Of a stretch of DNA of 36,553 bases, positions 10,668-18,323 are shown one piece after another; within the stretch, counting starts at the first letter, position 1, and each line of letters begins with the position of its first letter. Below the pieces are notes generated by a model that worked only from the letters and a program-made list of their open reading frames with translations, ran no database searches and was not told the DNA's origin. A program made the position numbers and the translations under genes. Source of the stretch: an uncultured Bacteroidales bacterium (GTDB lineage: Bacteria; Bacteroidota; Bacteroidia; Bacteroidales; Paludibacteraceae); contig ONWR01000023.1 of the NCBI GenBank assembly GCA_900321605.1, forward strand, positions 1-36,553. Direction: 5' to 3'.

Positions 10668-11561
10668 ATGAACGAACTTAAAGGACTTGGCACAGCGTTG
10701 ATTACGCCGTTTGACGCAAACGGCAAGGTGGATTACGAGGCACTCAAACGGCTGTTAGAGACACAGCTGAAAGGTTTTGTGGATTACCTCGTGGTACTCG
10801 GTACTACCGGCGAAGCAGCTACGATGACGGAAGACGAGAAACACGAAGTACGCACATTCATTCGCGAATATGTGCATGGTCGTTTGCCTTTGGTTTTAGG
10901 TGTCGGAGGTAATAACACCGCTGCGGTTTGTGAGAGTTTGCGAACGATAGATCTATCCGGTTTTGCTGCTATTCTTTCCGTTTGTCCGTACTACAATAAG
11001 CCTAATCAAGAGGGATTGTACCAACATTTCTGCAAAGTAGCGGAAGCAAGTCCTATTCCTGTTATATTATATAACGTACCCGGGCGCACGGGTGTGAACT
11101 TGCTGCCGGAAACAGTTATGCGGATCTATGAAGCTCATCCGGATAAGATCGTGGGCATCAAAGAGGCGTCGGGCAATATCGCTCAAATCAAAGATTTGAT
11201 CGCTCTTGCCAATTCAAAATTAAAAATTAAAAATTACGAATTACCATTCCTTGTTATTTCAGGCGATGATGGTATTGCGTGTGAGATCATGGAAGCCGGA
11301 GGAGCAGGATTGATAAGCGTGGCAAGCAATGCGTTTGCGGAAGACTTCTGGCACATCGTGCATGATAAGGATCGTGCATTGCAGGCGAAGTACGAGGAGA
11401 TGGTCAGACTGCTGTTTGCGGAAGGTAATCCGGTGGGCATCAAAGCCGTTTTGGCGCAGAAAGGCATCATTCAGAACTACTTACGATTACCGCTTGTACC
11501 CGCAAGCGAGGAACTGAAAGAGAGGATTAGTGGGTTAGTGGATGAGTGGATGAGGGGATAA
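10668..11561 (+). CDS. dapA: 4-hydroxy-tetrahydrodipicolinate synthase DapA
   Basis: DapA condenses pyruvate with aspartate semialdehyde in the lysine and diaminopimelate pathway, in the cytoplasm. The 297-residue TIM-barrel protein has GTTGEAATM (residues 46-54), the catalytic Tyr in ILYNVPGRTG (Y135) and the Schiff-base lysine in VGIKEASGN (K165). Residues about 182-193 (NSKLKIKNYELP) are encoded by five exact 7-bp units and look inserted before the FLVISGDDG strand. The last dozen residues (ISGLVDEWMRG) are encoded by an octad array. A strong repeated SD precedes the start, and a bidirectional terminator follows the stop. All active-site residues are present, so the enzyme is probably functional. 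Confidence 0.96.
   Translation: MNELKGLGTALITPFDANGKVDYEALKRLLETQLKGFVDYLVVLGTTGEAATMTEDEKHEVRTFIREYVHGRLPLVLGVGGNNTAAVCESLRTIDLSGFAAILSVCPYYNKPNQEGLYQHFCKVAEASPIPVILYNVPGRTGVNLLPETVMRIYEAHPDKIVGIKEASGNIAQIKDLIALANSKLKIKNYELPFLVISGDDGIACEIMEAGGAGLISVASNAFAEDFWHIVHDKDRALQAKYEEMVRLLFAEGNPVGIKAVLAQKGIIQNYLRLPLVPASEELKERISGLVDEWMRG
11211..11245. repeat. In-frame AATTAAA-family heptad array inside dapA
   Basis: Five 7-bp units in exact register: AATTCAA, AATTAAA twice, AATTACG, AATTACC. They encode the extra loop at residues 182-193. Confidence 0.88.
11521..11560. repeat. Octad array forming the 3' end of dapA
   Basis: Five 8-bp units, including AGTGGATG and AGTGGATG in tandem. They encode the C-terminal residues and almost reach the stop codon. 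Nearly the same 18-20 nt recur at 29213-29232. Confidence 0.8.
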
Positions 11562-11598
11562 GATACAAAAAGAGCTCGCAGGAATGCGAGCCTTTTTG
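11561..11598. terminator. Bidirectional terminator between dapA and rplT
   Basis: A 7-bp perfect stem GCTCGCA/TGCGAGC with a 4-nt loop (11574-11591), flanked by AAAAAG on the left and CTTTTTG on the right. It can serve dapA on the plus strand and rplT on the minus strand. Confidence 0.85.
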
Positions 11599-11642
11599 TT
11601 TGTAAGAACTGATCCGCCGAGATTGGCGGATAGATGCCGCAA

Positions 11643-11999
11643 TTACTTGCAAGCTTTCTTAGCCTGATCAACAACTGCTTTGAAAGCAGCGGGTTGATTC
11701 ATAGCGAGGTCAGCGAGCGCTTTGCGGTTGATGACGATACCTGCTTTCTTGAGGCAGCCCATCAGCTGGCTGTAGCTCAGACCTTCGAGGCGAGCAGCAG
11801 CGTTGATACGCTGAATCCAGAGAGCGCGGAATGTACGTTTTTTGTTCTTACGATCGCGGTAAGCATACTGCAAACCTTTCTCCCATGTGTTCTTTGCTAC
11901 GGTCCATACATTAGCACGACCACCAAAGTTACCACGGGTGAGCGACATGATCTTCTTACGACGGTTGCGCGAAGCAACGTGATTTACTGATCTTGGCAT
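11643..11999 (-). CDS. rplT: 50S ribosomal protein L20
   Basis: L20 binds 23S rRNA early in assembly of the large subunit. The 118-residue protein starts [16 protein letters not shown] and contains the family core [24 protein letters not shown] written here in two parts: [13 protein letters not shown], then [11 protein letters not shown], followed by [12 protein letters not shown]. Length and motifs are standard. An AAAGGA Shine-Dalgarno sits about 8 nt before the ATG. It is the last gene of infC-rpmI-rplT. In other bacteria L20 or IF3 represses this operon; whether that holds here is not visible. Confidence 0.98.
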   Translation of the reverse strand: MPRSVNHVASRNRRKKIMSLTRGNFGGRANVWTVAKNTWEKGLQYAYRDRKNKKRTFRALWIQRINAAARLEGLSYSQLMGCLKKAGIVINRKALADLAMNQPAAFKAVVDQAKKACK

Positions 12000-12030
12000 G
12001 TTTCTGTCCTTTCACTTTAATGGTTAGTAC

Positions 12031-12228
12031 TTAACGAAGCAACAGCATTTCGCGAACGGAACGCAGGTTCGTTTGATCTACGAGCGCAACATGGGTCAAG
12101 TTGCGTTTTTGCTTTTTAGTCTTCTTCGTCAGAATGTGACTTTTGTAAGCGTGCTTACGCTTAATTTTACCGGTTCCGGTAAGCGTGAAACGCTTTTTAG
12201 CACCGGAGTTCGTTTTTACCTTAGGCAT
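12031..12228 (-). CDS. rpmI: 50S ribosomal protein L35
   Basis: A small, very basic large-subunit protein of 65 residues. The start at 12228 gives [20 protein letters not shown], the standard L35 N-terminus, followed by [17 protein letters not shown] longer open frame up to 12291 is not used, because L35 begins at MPKVKT in all relatives I know. It lies 93 nt downstream of infC and 31 nt upstream of rplT, in the usual order. Confidence 0.98.
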   Translation of the reverse strand: MPKVKTNSGAKKRFTLTGTGKIKRKHAYKSHILTKKTKKQKRNLTHVALVDQTNLRSVREMLLLR

Positions 12229-12321
12229 TTTGTATAAATATTTAATTGTTAATAATAAAGTCTCGGGCAGCCACGCGCACTCGGCGCGCAAATAAGGTAG
12301 GCCCTACGACTTGTAGTATTC

Positions 12322-12888
12322 TTATTTTTGGCTCTTGGGGCTGACGAACATGATCATTCGTTTGCCTTCGAGGTTTGGCACATTGTCCGGTTTGCCATAC
12401 TCAGCGAGGTCGGCAGCGAAACGAGCAAGAAGGAGTTCACCTTGCTCCTTGAAGACGATGGAACGTCCGCGGAAGAAGACATAGGATTTGACCTTGTTAC
12501 CCTCCTTCAGGAACTCGATAGCGTGTTTGAGCTTGAAGTTGTAATCGTGGTCATCGGTTTGGGGACCGAAACGGATCTCCTTCACTTCCTGCTTTTTCTG
12601 GTTAGCTTTCGCCTCTTTCTGCTTTTTCTTCTGCGCGTAGAGGAATTTTTGGTAGTCCACAACGCGGCAGACAGGCGGGTTAGCCGTTGCTGCAATCTCA
12701 ACCAAATCGAGGTTCTGCTCATCGGCAATTTTCATTGCCTGCTGGAAGGAGTAGATCCCCGGTTCAATATTGTCGCCTACGAGGCGCACCTCACGGACGC
12801 CGCGGATCTTATCATTGATACGATGCGGGTCCTCTTTGATAACACGACCGCCACGCGGTCTGGGAGTAATAGTAGCTATTGCTTTAAT
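12322..12888 (-). CDS. infC: Translation initiation factor IF-3, apparent AUU start
   Basis: IF-3 binds the 30S subunit and checks the initiator tRNA and start codon. The C-terminal part is canonical ([20 protein letters not shown], then [20 protein letters not shown]). No in-frame ATG precedes the conserved [19 protein letters not shown] segment. The frame is open only back to a TAA at 12894-12892, so initiation must be at ATT 12888, at another ATA/ATT codon nearby, or at GTG 12789, which would delete the conserved RIN...IR block. ATT followed by AAA is the arrangement of E. coli infC, where IF-3 represses its own AUU-initiated message. With ATT the protein is 188 residues, normal for the family. 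It has its own promoter (12952-12983); thrS is not adjacent. Confidence 0.93.
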   Translation of the reverse strand: MKAIATITPRPRGGRVIKEDPHRINDKIRGVREVRLVGDNIEPGIYSFQQAMKIADEQNLDLVEIAATANPPVCRVVDYQKFLYAQKKKQKEAKANQKKQEVKEIRFGPQTDDHDYNFKLKHAIEFLKEGNKVKSYVFFRGRSIVFKEQGELLLARFAADLAEYGKPDNVPNLEGKRMIMFVSPKSQK

Positions 12889-12951
12889 TATTTAGGGTTA
12901 ATAAACTGCTTTTCGTGCGGGGACAAAATACCCTACCATCGAAAAAGCGTG

Positions 12952-12983
12952 CAAAATTACAACAATTTTTTGACATATGCAAG
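12952..12983 (-). promoter_or_regulatory. Promoter for infC-rpmI-rplT
   Basis: Minus strand: CTTG (12983-12980), 20 nt, TAATTTTG (12959-12952). It carries the extended motif CTTGCATATGTCAAAA, one base from the form at 29278. The leader to the AUU codon is about 60 nt. Confidence 0.78.
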
Positions 12984-13018
12984 AAAAATGAATTTTTTTT
13001 CACTTTTTTCCTAATTTA

Positions 13019-13050
13019 TTTGCGCGCGTGAAATATTTTTTGTAACTTTG
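13019..13050 (+). promoter_or_regulatory. Promoter for the lipoprotein gene
   Basis: TTTG (13019-13022), a 20-nt spacer starting CGCGCGTG, and TAACTTTG (13043-13050). It fits the Bacteroidetes consensus. It lies 36 nt from the divergent infC promoter, without overlap. Confidence 0.8.
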
Positions 13051-13115
13051 CACGCTATTTTGAATAAAAGTGTATAAAAAGACAGTTGAGTCTAATATCA
13101 TAAAATATAAAAGCA

Positions 13116-14075
13116 ATGAAAAAGAGCATTTTAGTTTTGACCTCAATGGTCGCAATGGTACTATTCGGATGTAAGGAGACTCCGTACATCAACGAGCCGG
13201 GAGACAACAAGTACAACTACGATTCGATTCCGGTTGTAGCCCTTCCTGATCCGGATGCGGATCCGGTGGGATTTGAGATTCCTGCGGGCTGCTTGAACGT
13301 GTACGAAGCGGTTGATTCGTGCCGCCGTTTGCCGAACGGAGGTACAACTCAGGAGAAGCACTACGTGAAAGGCTGGGTTCGTAGTTTCGACTCGAAACAC
13401 GAGAGCGGCGTGAAGGACTACGGAAATGGTTCGTTCTATATCGCAGCTACGAAAGACGGTAGTTCGGACGCAAAGATGTTCGAGGCGTACCAAGTATATG
13501 GCAAAGACGGAAAGAAGCTCGTGAGCCTTGATCAGGTGCAAATCGGCGATTTCGTGGTCATCTACGGTCAGTTGACGCTTTATAACGGAACGGCAGAGAC
13601 CGTAGGCAAGGGAGCTGCGTATATCTACGCATCTACGAATGCGAAGTTTGACCCGAAGGAAGACCCGACGAAGATCACTCCGGATCCGGAAGGAGCAGAT
13701 GTACCGGCAGGAACGCTGAATGTTTACGAGGCTCGTCATATTTGCGACTCGATCGGTTCGGGCAAGACGACGACGGAAGAGTACTACGTGAAAGGCTGGG
13801 TTTGCCGTTTGGACAGCAAGCATGAGAGCGGCGTTCAGCAGTACGGTAACGGTACGTTCTATATTGCCGCTACCAACGATGGTACAACCGACGGCTTCTC
13901 GTTCGAGGCTTATCAGGTTTACGGCAAGGACAAACAGAAGCTGACCAACCCGAATCAGGTACAAGTAGGCGATTTCGTAGTCCTTCGCGGTAAACTGACG
14001 AACTTCAACGGAACGGCAGAGACCATAGGCAAGGGAGCATCGTATATCTACTACTCCACCAACCCTCTTTGGTAA
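13116..14075 (+). CDS. Lipoprotein with two tandem OB-fold-like domains
   Basis: A 319-residue predicted lipoprotein. The signal sequence MKKSILVLTSMVAMVLFGC ends at a lipobox cysteine (C19), so it is probably anchored in a membrane. The rest is two copies of a domain of about 130 residues (roughly 48-180 and 190-319). Both copies contain LNVYEA, YVKGWV, SKHESGV, YGNG(S/T)FYIAAT, FEAYQVYGKD, GDFVV and NGTAET(V/I)GKGA. This resembles the OB-fold-like DUF5689/DUF6359 group of Bacteroidetes surface proteins, by memory only. Ligand and role are unknown. It has its own promoter and may be co-transcribed with the PpiD-like gene 40 nt downstream. Confidence 0.85.
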   Translation: MKKSILVLTSMVAMVLFGCKETPYINEPGDNKYNYDSIPVVALPDPDADPVGFEIPAGCLNVYEAVDSCRRLPNGGTTQEKHYVKGWVRSFDSKHESGVKDYGNGSFYIAATKDGSSDAKMFEAYQVYGKDGKKLVSLDQVQIGDFVVIYGQLTLYNGTAETVGKGAAYIYASTNAKFDPKEDPTKITPDPEGADVPAGTLNVYEARHICDSIGSGKTTTEEYYVKGWVCRLDSKHESGVQQYGNGTFYIAATNDGTTDGFSFEAYQVYGKDKQKLTNPNQVQVGDFVVLRGKLTNFNGTAETIGKGASYIYYSTNPLW

Positions 14076-14115
14076 AACCAACGAAACAAAATTAAAAACA
14101 ATTAAAATACAAAAA

Positions 14116-16116
14116 ATGGCAAGTTTACAAAGAATTAGAAATCATGGCGCATTGTTGATCGCAATTGTCGGTCTCGCCATGTTGGCATTTATCCTCGGAG
14201 ACTTTTTGAACTCCGGTAGCAGTTTCTTCAACCGTAGCCGCGAGAACGTAGGCGTGATCGAAGGTCAGAAAGTACACTACACGGAGTACGAGGCAGCAAA
14301 AGAACAATTGACAGAAGTGTACAAGATTGAGAGCGGTCGTACGGATTTTGACGAAGACACGCACGCACAGATTCGCAATCAGGTATGGAACATGCTGATG
14401 ATGGACTACACGCTCCGCGCACAGGCTAATAAGATCGGTATGGACATCACCACCGACGAGCTGAGCGAGCTTTGCATCGGCGAGAACGTTCACCAGATCA
14501 TCCGTAGCCGTCGTGCTTTTGCGGACGAGAACGGTCAGTTCAACCGCCAAGCTGTCATCAACCTGATTCAGGCAATCAACAACGAGAGCGATGACGCAGC
14601 TCAGAACGCAAACCTGCAGCAGGCTAAGACCTATTGGTTGTACTGGGAGAAAGCTGTTCGTATCAGCTATCTGCAGGAGAAATACACGAGTCTCTTCCAA
14701 CACCTGCTCAAGGCTAACTCGCTGGACGCTGAGTTCGCATTCAACGCTCGTAAGAACGGTCTGAGCGCTGAGTTTGCAATGAAACCGTACTACACGGTAG
14801 CAGACAGCCTCGTGAAAGTGAGCGACAGCGACCTCAAGAAATTATACAAACAGCACAAAGAGCAGTACAAACAGACTCCGAACCGCGCTATCAAGTACGT
14901 TGCATTTGACATCGTACCGAGCGAGGCAGATTTCAAAGCCGCAGAGAACCTGCTGACTAACCTGCAAGAGGAGTTCAAGACAACCGAGGACGTAAGCCTC
15001 GTTGTGAACACCAATTCGGACGTAATGTACGACGGTCGCGACTACTCGGAGGAGACCGTTCCGGCTCAGTTCAAAGAGTTTGCATTCGCAAAGGGTGCTA
15101 AGGAAGGCGATTGCACTGAGATCCTTTTCGAGAACAATACGTACGCAATGGCTCGTATCATGAAAGCCGGTTATTCGTTGCCGGATTCCGTAGAGCTGAA
15201 AGCGATCGTAGAGGATGGTGAGGATCAGGAGTTAGGTTGGTTCAAAGCAGCTGATCTGCCGAAGAACATCGCTGAACCTGCCTTTGCAGGCAAACGCGGC
15301 GATAAGTTCACCGTAGCTCAAGGTATGGGCGAGCAGACCTACGAGATCTTGGAGGTCGGCAAAGCTACTCCGAAAGTAAAATTGGCTATCTTGGCGCGTG
15401 AGGTAACTCCGTCGAGCAAGACCTATTCGGCTATTTACAACAACGCTAAGCAGTTCATTGTGAACAACAGCAACGCCGAGGCATTGGAGAAAGCAGCTCA
15501 AGAGGCAGGTATGGCAGTTGTGCCGCAATACAACCTCACTTCTACCACCGATAAGATCGGTCAGCTCAAGAGCAGCCGTCCTATCGTTCGTTGGGCATTT
15601 GAAGCCAAAGAGGGTCAGGTATCTGACGTGTTCGAGTGCGGTCAGCAGTTCATCGTAGCTGCTCTGACAGAGGTGAACGATGGCGAGTACCGTTCGTTGG
15701 ATGATGTACTCGCTGAGTTGACCTACGAGGCTACCAACAACGCTAAAGCTGAGTATATCAAGAAACAGCTCAAGGGCGCAGAGAGCTTGGAAGCAGCTGC
15801 TCAGATCATGGGTCAGCCGGTTCAGAGCGTAGAGCGCGTAGCATTGGCAGACAGCCGTCTGGGTAACGCAGGTATGGAGCCTGCTGTCATCGGCGCAGCT
15901 ATCGCACAAGGCGAGAACAAACTGAGCGAGCCGATCCAAGGCAACACGGGTGTGTTCGTAATCAAGACCGGCGCAGCTAACAACCTCGCCGAAGAGCTGA
16001 ACGTGGATGCAGAGAAAGCACAGCTGGCTTCCCGCTTCGCTTACCTGCCCTACCAAGCATTGCAGCTGGTTGAGGACAAAGCCGAAGTAACCGATAACCG
16101 CGCTAACTTCCAATAA
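14116..16116 (+). CDS. PpiD/SurA-like periplasmic chaperone with shortened parvulin domain
   Basis: A 666-residue membrane-anchored periplasmic folding factor. MASLQRIRNHGALLIAIVGLAMLAF gives one membrane helix (residues 11-30), here quoted as MASLQRIRNHG then ALLIAIVGLAMLAF. A SurA_N-like helical domain follows (about 40-250), then a parvulin-like region. In that region LPDSVELKA runs almost directly into ELGWFKAADLPKNIAEPAF; the intervening 45-50 residues of a normal parvulin domain, including the HIL strand and first helices, appear absent. Total length is also short of the ~710 I remember for relatives. Chaperone function is plausible, prolyl isomerase activity doubtful. The C-terminal part (ELSEPIQGNTGVFVIKTG-like) fits the PpiD family. 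Confidence 0.85.
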   Translation: MASLQRIRNHGALLIAIVGLAMLAFILGDFLNSGSSFFNRSRENVGVIEGQKVHYTEYEAAKEQLTEVYKIESGRTDFDEDTHAQIRNQVWNMLMMDYTLRAQANKIGMDITTDELSELCIGENVHQIIRSRRAFADENGQFNRQAVINLIQAINNESDDAAQNANLQQAKTYWLYWEKAVRISYLQEKYTSLFQHLLKANSLDAEFAFNARKNGLSAEFAMKPYYTVADSLVKVSDSDLKKLYKQHKEQYKQTPNRAIKYVAFDIVPSEADFKAAENLLTNLQEEFKTTEDVSLVVNTNSDVMYDGRDYSEETVPAQFKEFAFAKGAKEGDCTEILFENNTYAMARIMKAGYSLPDSVELKAIVEDGEDQELGWFKAADLPKNIAEPAFAGKRGDKFTVAQGMGEQTYEILEVGKATPKVKLAILAREVTPSSKTYSAIYNNAKQFIVNNSNAEALEKAAQEAGMAVVPQYNLTSTTDKIGQLKSSRPIVRWAFEAKEGQVSDVFECGQQFIVAALTEVNDGEYRSLDDVLAELTYEATNNAKAEYIKKQLKGAESLEAAAQIMGQPVQSVERVALADSRLGNAGMEPAVIGAAIAQGENKLSEPIQGNTGVFVIKTGAANNLAEELNVDAEKAQLASRFAYLPYQALQLVEDKAEVTDNRANFQ

Positions 16117-16145
16117 TACGTGCGCGCGCGTTATTATATAAGGTG

Positions 16146-16173
16146 AGATTTCAGATTTGAAATTTGAAATTTG
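16146..16173. repeat. AGATTT(C/G)-family heptad array before the MFS gene
   Basis: Four 7-bp units: AGATTTC, AGATTTG, AAATTTG, AAATTTG. The final TTG is the apparent start codon of the MFS gene. Related arrays lie at 18287-18314 and, in reverse complement, 34998-35032. Confidence 0.85.
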
Positions 16174-17547
16174 AAAACGAATCAATCTATATCACCATGG
16201 GTATGGGTACCAACCCTATACTTTACAGAAGGTATCCCCTATTTCTTAGTAAACAGCATCTCTGTGATGCTGTTTGCTAAAATGGGAGTGCCAAACGGGC
16301 AGTTGGCGTTCTTCACGACATTGCTCTATTTTCCTTGGTTTTTGAAAGGTCTTTGGGGACCTTTCGTGGATATTTTCCGCACAAAAAGATGGTGGATCTT
16401 GTCGATGCAAGGTCTGCTGACCGTTTTGTGCATCTTACTGACCGTCACACTACCCTCTCCGGAAGCAGAACAGATTGCCGCCAAGACCACTTCGGTAGGC
16501 GTTTTCAGGTGGAGTCTGATCTTCTTCATCATCGCTGCTTTTGCTTCTGCGACGCATGACATCGCCGCAGACGGCTATTACATGCTTGCTCATGACGAGC
16601 GTAGCCAAGCAGCATTTGTGGGTATTCGGTCGACGTTCTACCGCATCGCTTCCGTGTTCTCGCAAGGCGTATTGGTGTATATCGCCGGATACATTGAGAA
16701 CAAGACCGGCAATATTCCGCTGTCATGGCAAGTAACCTTAGGCGCTACCAGCGTGATCTTGCTGTTGATTACTATTTACCATTGTTTTGCATTGCCGAAA
16801 GTGGAAACAGAGGCGAAAGGCGAAAGGTTAGAGGCAAAAGGTGTTTGGATAGAGTTAGGCAAAGCGTTCGGAACATTTTTCACTAAGCCCGGTGTGGGTT
16901 TGGCGATTGCTTTCATGCTGCTTTACCGTTTGAGCGAAGGTTTCTTGGTGAAGTTGTGTCAGCCGTTCCTGCTTGACCACGCGGTGGAAGAACTGCGACA
17001 AGGAGAGACGACTTTCTCCCTCTTCGGAATGGATCTCTTCAGCGTTCATCACACTATGCACGTGGGAGGTGGATTAGCGTTAGGAACTGATATAGTGGGA
17101 ATTATGTACGGCACATTGGGCGTAATAGGTCTGCTCATCGGTGGTATTTTAGGCGGTATTTATATTTCCAGACGAGGTCTGAAACGCTCTATTTGGCTGA
17201 TGGCAGCAGCTCTGACGCTGCCCAGTTTCGTATATTGCTACCTGAGTATGGCGCAACCGGAGTCGCTCTGGATTATCGGAACGGCTGTCAGCTTTGAGCA
17301 GTTCGGTTACGGCTTTGGTTTTACGGCATATATGCTGTATATGATGTATTTTGCGGAAGGCGAGTACAAAACCGCACACTACGCTATTTGCACCGCTTTC
17401 ATGGCATTGAGTATGATGATACCGGGATTTGTAGCCGGTTTCATTCAAGAATCAGTGGGTTACTCGGCGTTCTTCTGGATCGCTAACGCGTTCAGTATCA
17501 CCACGTTCGCGGTAACGTACTTTGTATATAAAAAATTAGAGAACTAG
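16171..17547 (+). CDS. AmpG-like MFS transporter
   Basis: A 458-residue inner-membrane transporter of the major facilitator superfamily that looks most like AmpG-type muropeptide permeases. SPWVWVPTLYFTEGIPYF at the N-terminus, WFLKGLWGPFVDIFRTKRWW after the second helix, and about twelve hydrophobic segments support this. The start is TTG at 16171: the frame is closed by TGA at 16165-16167, the ATGs at 16197-16203 are in another frame, and homologues I know begin just before the ISPW motif. The TTG is the end of a heptad array. Residues about 214-224 (EAKGERLEAKG), in the loop between helices 6 and 7, come from another array. Substrate is inferred, not proven. Confidence 0.85.
   Translation: MKTNQSISPWVWVPTLYFTEGIPYFLVNSISVMLFAKMGVPNGQLAFFTTLLYFPWFLKGLWGPFVDIFRTKRWWILSMQGLLTVLCILLTVTLPSPEAEQIAAKTTSVGVFRWSLIFFIIAAFASATHDIAADGYYMLAHDERSQAAFVGIRSTFYRIASVFSQGVLVYIAGYIENKTGNIPLSWQVTLGATSVILLLITIYHCFALPKVETEAKGERLEAKGVWIELGKAFGTFFTKPGVGLAIAFMLLYRLSEGFLVKLCQPFLLDHAVEELRQGETTFSLFGMDLFSVHHTMHVGGGLALGTDIVGIMYGTLGVIGLLIGGILGGIYISRRGLKRSIWLMAAALTLPSFVYCYLSMAQPESLWIIGTAVSFEQFGYGFGFTAYMLYMMYFAEGEYKTAHYAICTAFMALSMMIPGFVAGFIQESVGYSAFFWIANAFSITTFAVTYFVYKKLEN
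16811..16841. repeat. In-frame AGGCGAA heptad array in the MFS gene
   Basis: Units AGGCGAA, AGGCGAA, AGGTTAG, AGGCAAA and a partial AGG. They encode EAKGERLEAKG in the predicted central cytoplasmic loop. Confidence 0.75.
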
Positions 17548-17565
17548 TAACCTAGTAGACCAGTA
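17542..17565. repeat. Octad array (CTAGT family) after the MFS gene
   Basis: Units AACTAGTA, ACCTAGTA, GACCAGTA. The MFS stop codon TAG (17545-17547) is inside. Related in reverse complement to the array at 3381-3424. Confidence 0.7.
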
Positions 17566-17588
17566 AATTTGATAAAAAAGAAAATACT

Positions 17589-18290
17589 ATGACGAAACGA
17601 ATTATTCCGGACACGATCACCAGTTGTAACCTGCTTTGTGGGTGTATAGCCGTTTTTCTGGCTACGCAAGGCGCTTTTATGTGGGCATTTGTGTTTATCT
17701 TAGCGGGCGCATTCTTCGATTTCTTCGATGGTCTGAGCGCACGTGCGTTGAACGCCCCGAGCCCGATAGGCGTAGAGTTGGATTCGCTGGCAGATAATAT
17801 CACGTTCGGTTTGGCTCCTTCGATGCTTTTGTTCTGCTATCTGAGACCTATACTCGGTTGGTGGGCAGGTCTGGCGCTGATCATGGCGGCTTTCTCAGCT
17901 CTCCGTCTGGCGAAATTCAATGTCGATGAGCGCCAACACGAGTCGTTTATCGGTTTGGCAACACCGGCAAACGCTATTTTCTGGGGCGGTTTATGCAGTA
18001 TGCCTATCTCGATCATTGCGTACGACTGGATTGCGTGGACGTTGATAGGTCTGTCGTTTGTCAGCTGCTGGCTGCTGAACGCCGAGATTCCGTTCTTCAG
18101 CTTTAAGTCGTTCAAGAAAGAGAAAATGATTATTATCTGTTTCCTCATCGGCTGCCTTATTCTCATCGGTTTCTGCGTTGCTAAAGCGATTACTACCAAA
18201 CATATTGAGTTCGCTCTCTTCAGCGGAACAGCTTGCATTCTTTGGTACGTGCTGCTGAATCTGCTGTTAGCGGTAGCAAAAAGAAATTGA
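17589..18290 (+). CDS. pssA: CDP-diacylglycerol--serine O-phosphatidyltransferase
   Basis: This integral membrane enzyme makes phosphatidylserine, the precursor of phosphatidylethanolamine, from CDP-diacylglycerol and serine. The 233-residue protein carries the complete CDP-alcohol phosphotransferase motif: D47-G48, A51-R52, G61, D65 and D69 in FDGLSARALN...GVELDSLAD. About six to seven hydrophobic segments fit the family. The N-terminus (MTKRIIPDTITSCNLLCG) is typical of Bacteroidetes PssA. It lies 41 nt downstream of the MFS gene across an octad array, which contains a TAAATTTG that matches a -7 box but has no -33 partner. No psd gene is in the window. Confidence 0.95.
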   Translation: MTKRIIPDTITSCNLLCGCIAVFLATQGAFMWAFVFILAGAFFDFFDGLSARALNAPSPIGVELDSLADNITFGLAPSMLLFCYLRPILGWWAGLALIMAAFSALRLAKFNVDERQHESFIGLATPANAIFWGGLCSMPISIIAYDWIAWTLIGLSFVSCWLLNAEIPFFSFKSFKKEKMIIICFLIGCLILIGFCVAKAITTKHIEFALFSGTACILWYVLLNLLLAVAKRN

Positions 18291-18314
18291 GATTTGAGAT
18301 TTGAGATTTGAAAA
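18287..18314. repeat. AGATTTG-family heptad array after pssA
   Basis: Four 7-bp units, TTGAGAT three times then TTGAAAA. The pssA stop TGA (18288-18290) is inside. It ends 9 nt before the next start. Confidence 0.88.
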
Positions 18315-18323
18315 TTGCTTACC

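Noticed and set aside
12322-12789. GTG at 12789 as start of infC
   Set aside because: It would cut off the conserved N-terminal RIN...IR segment, which is in frame and intact upstream.
12328-13014. A 228-codon plus-strand frame opposite infC
   Set aside because: Composition is an antisense reading of a charged ribosomal factor; it also runs through both divergent promoters.
16113-16140. Terminator after the PpiD-like gene
   Set aside because: ATAATA...TATTAT arms around CG repeats can pair, but with a bulge and without a T run.
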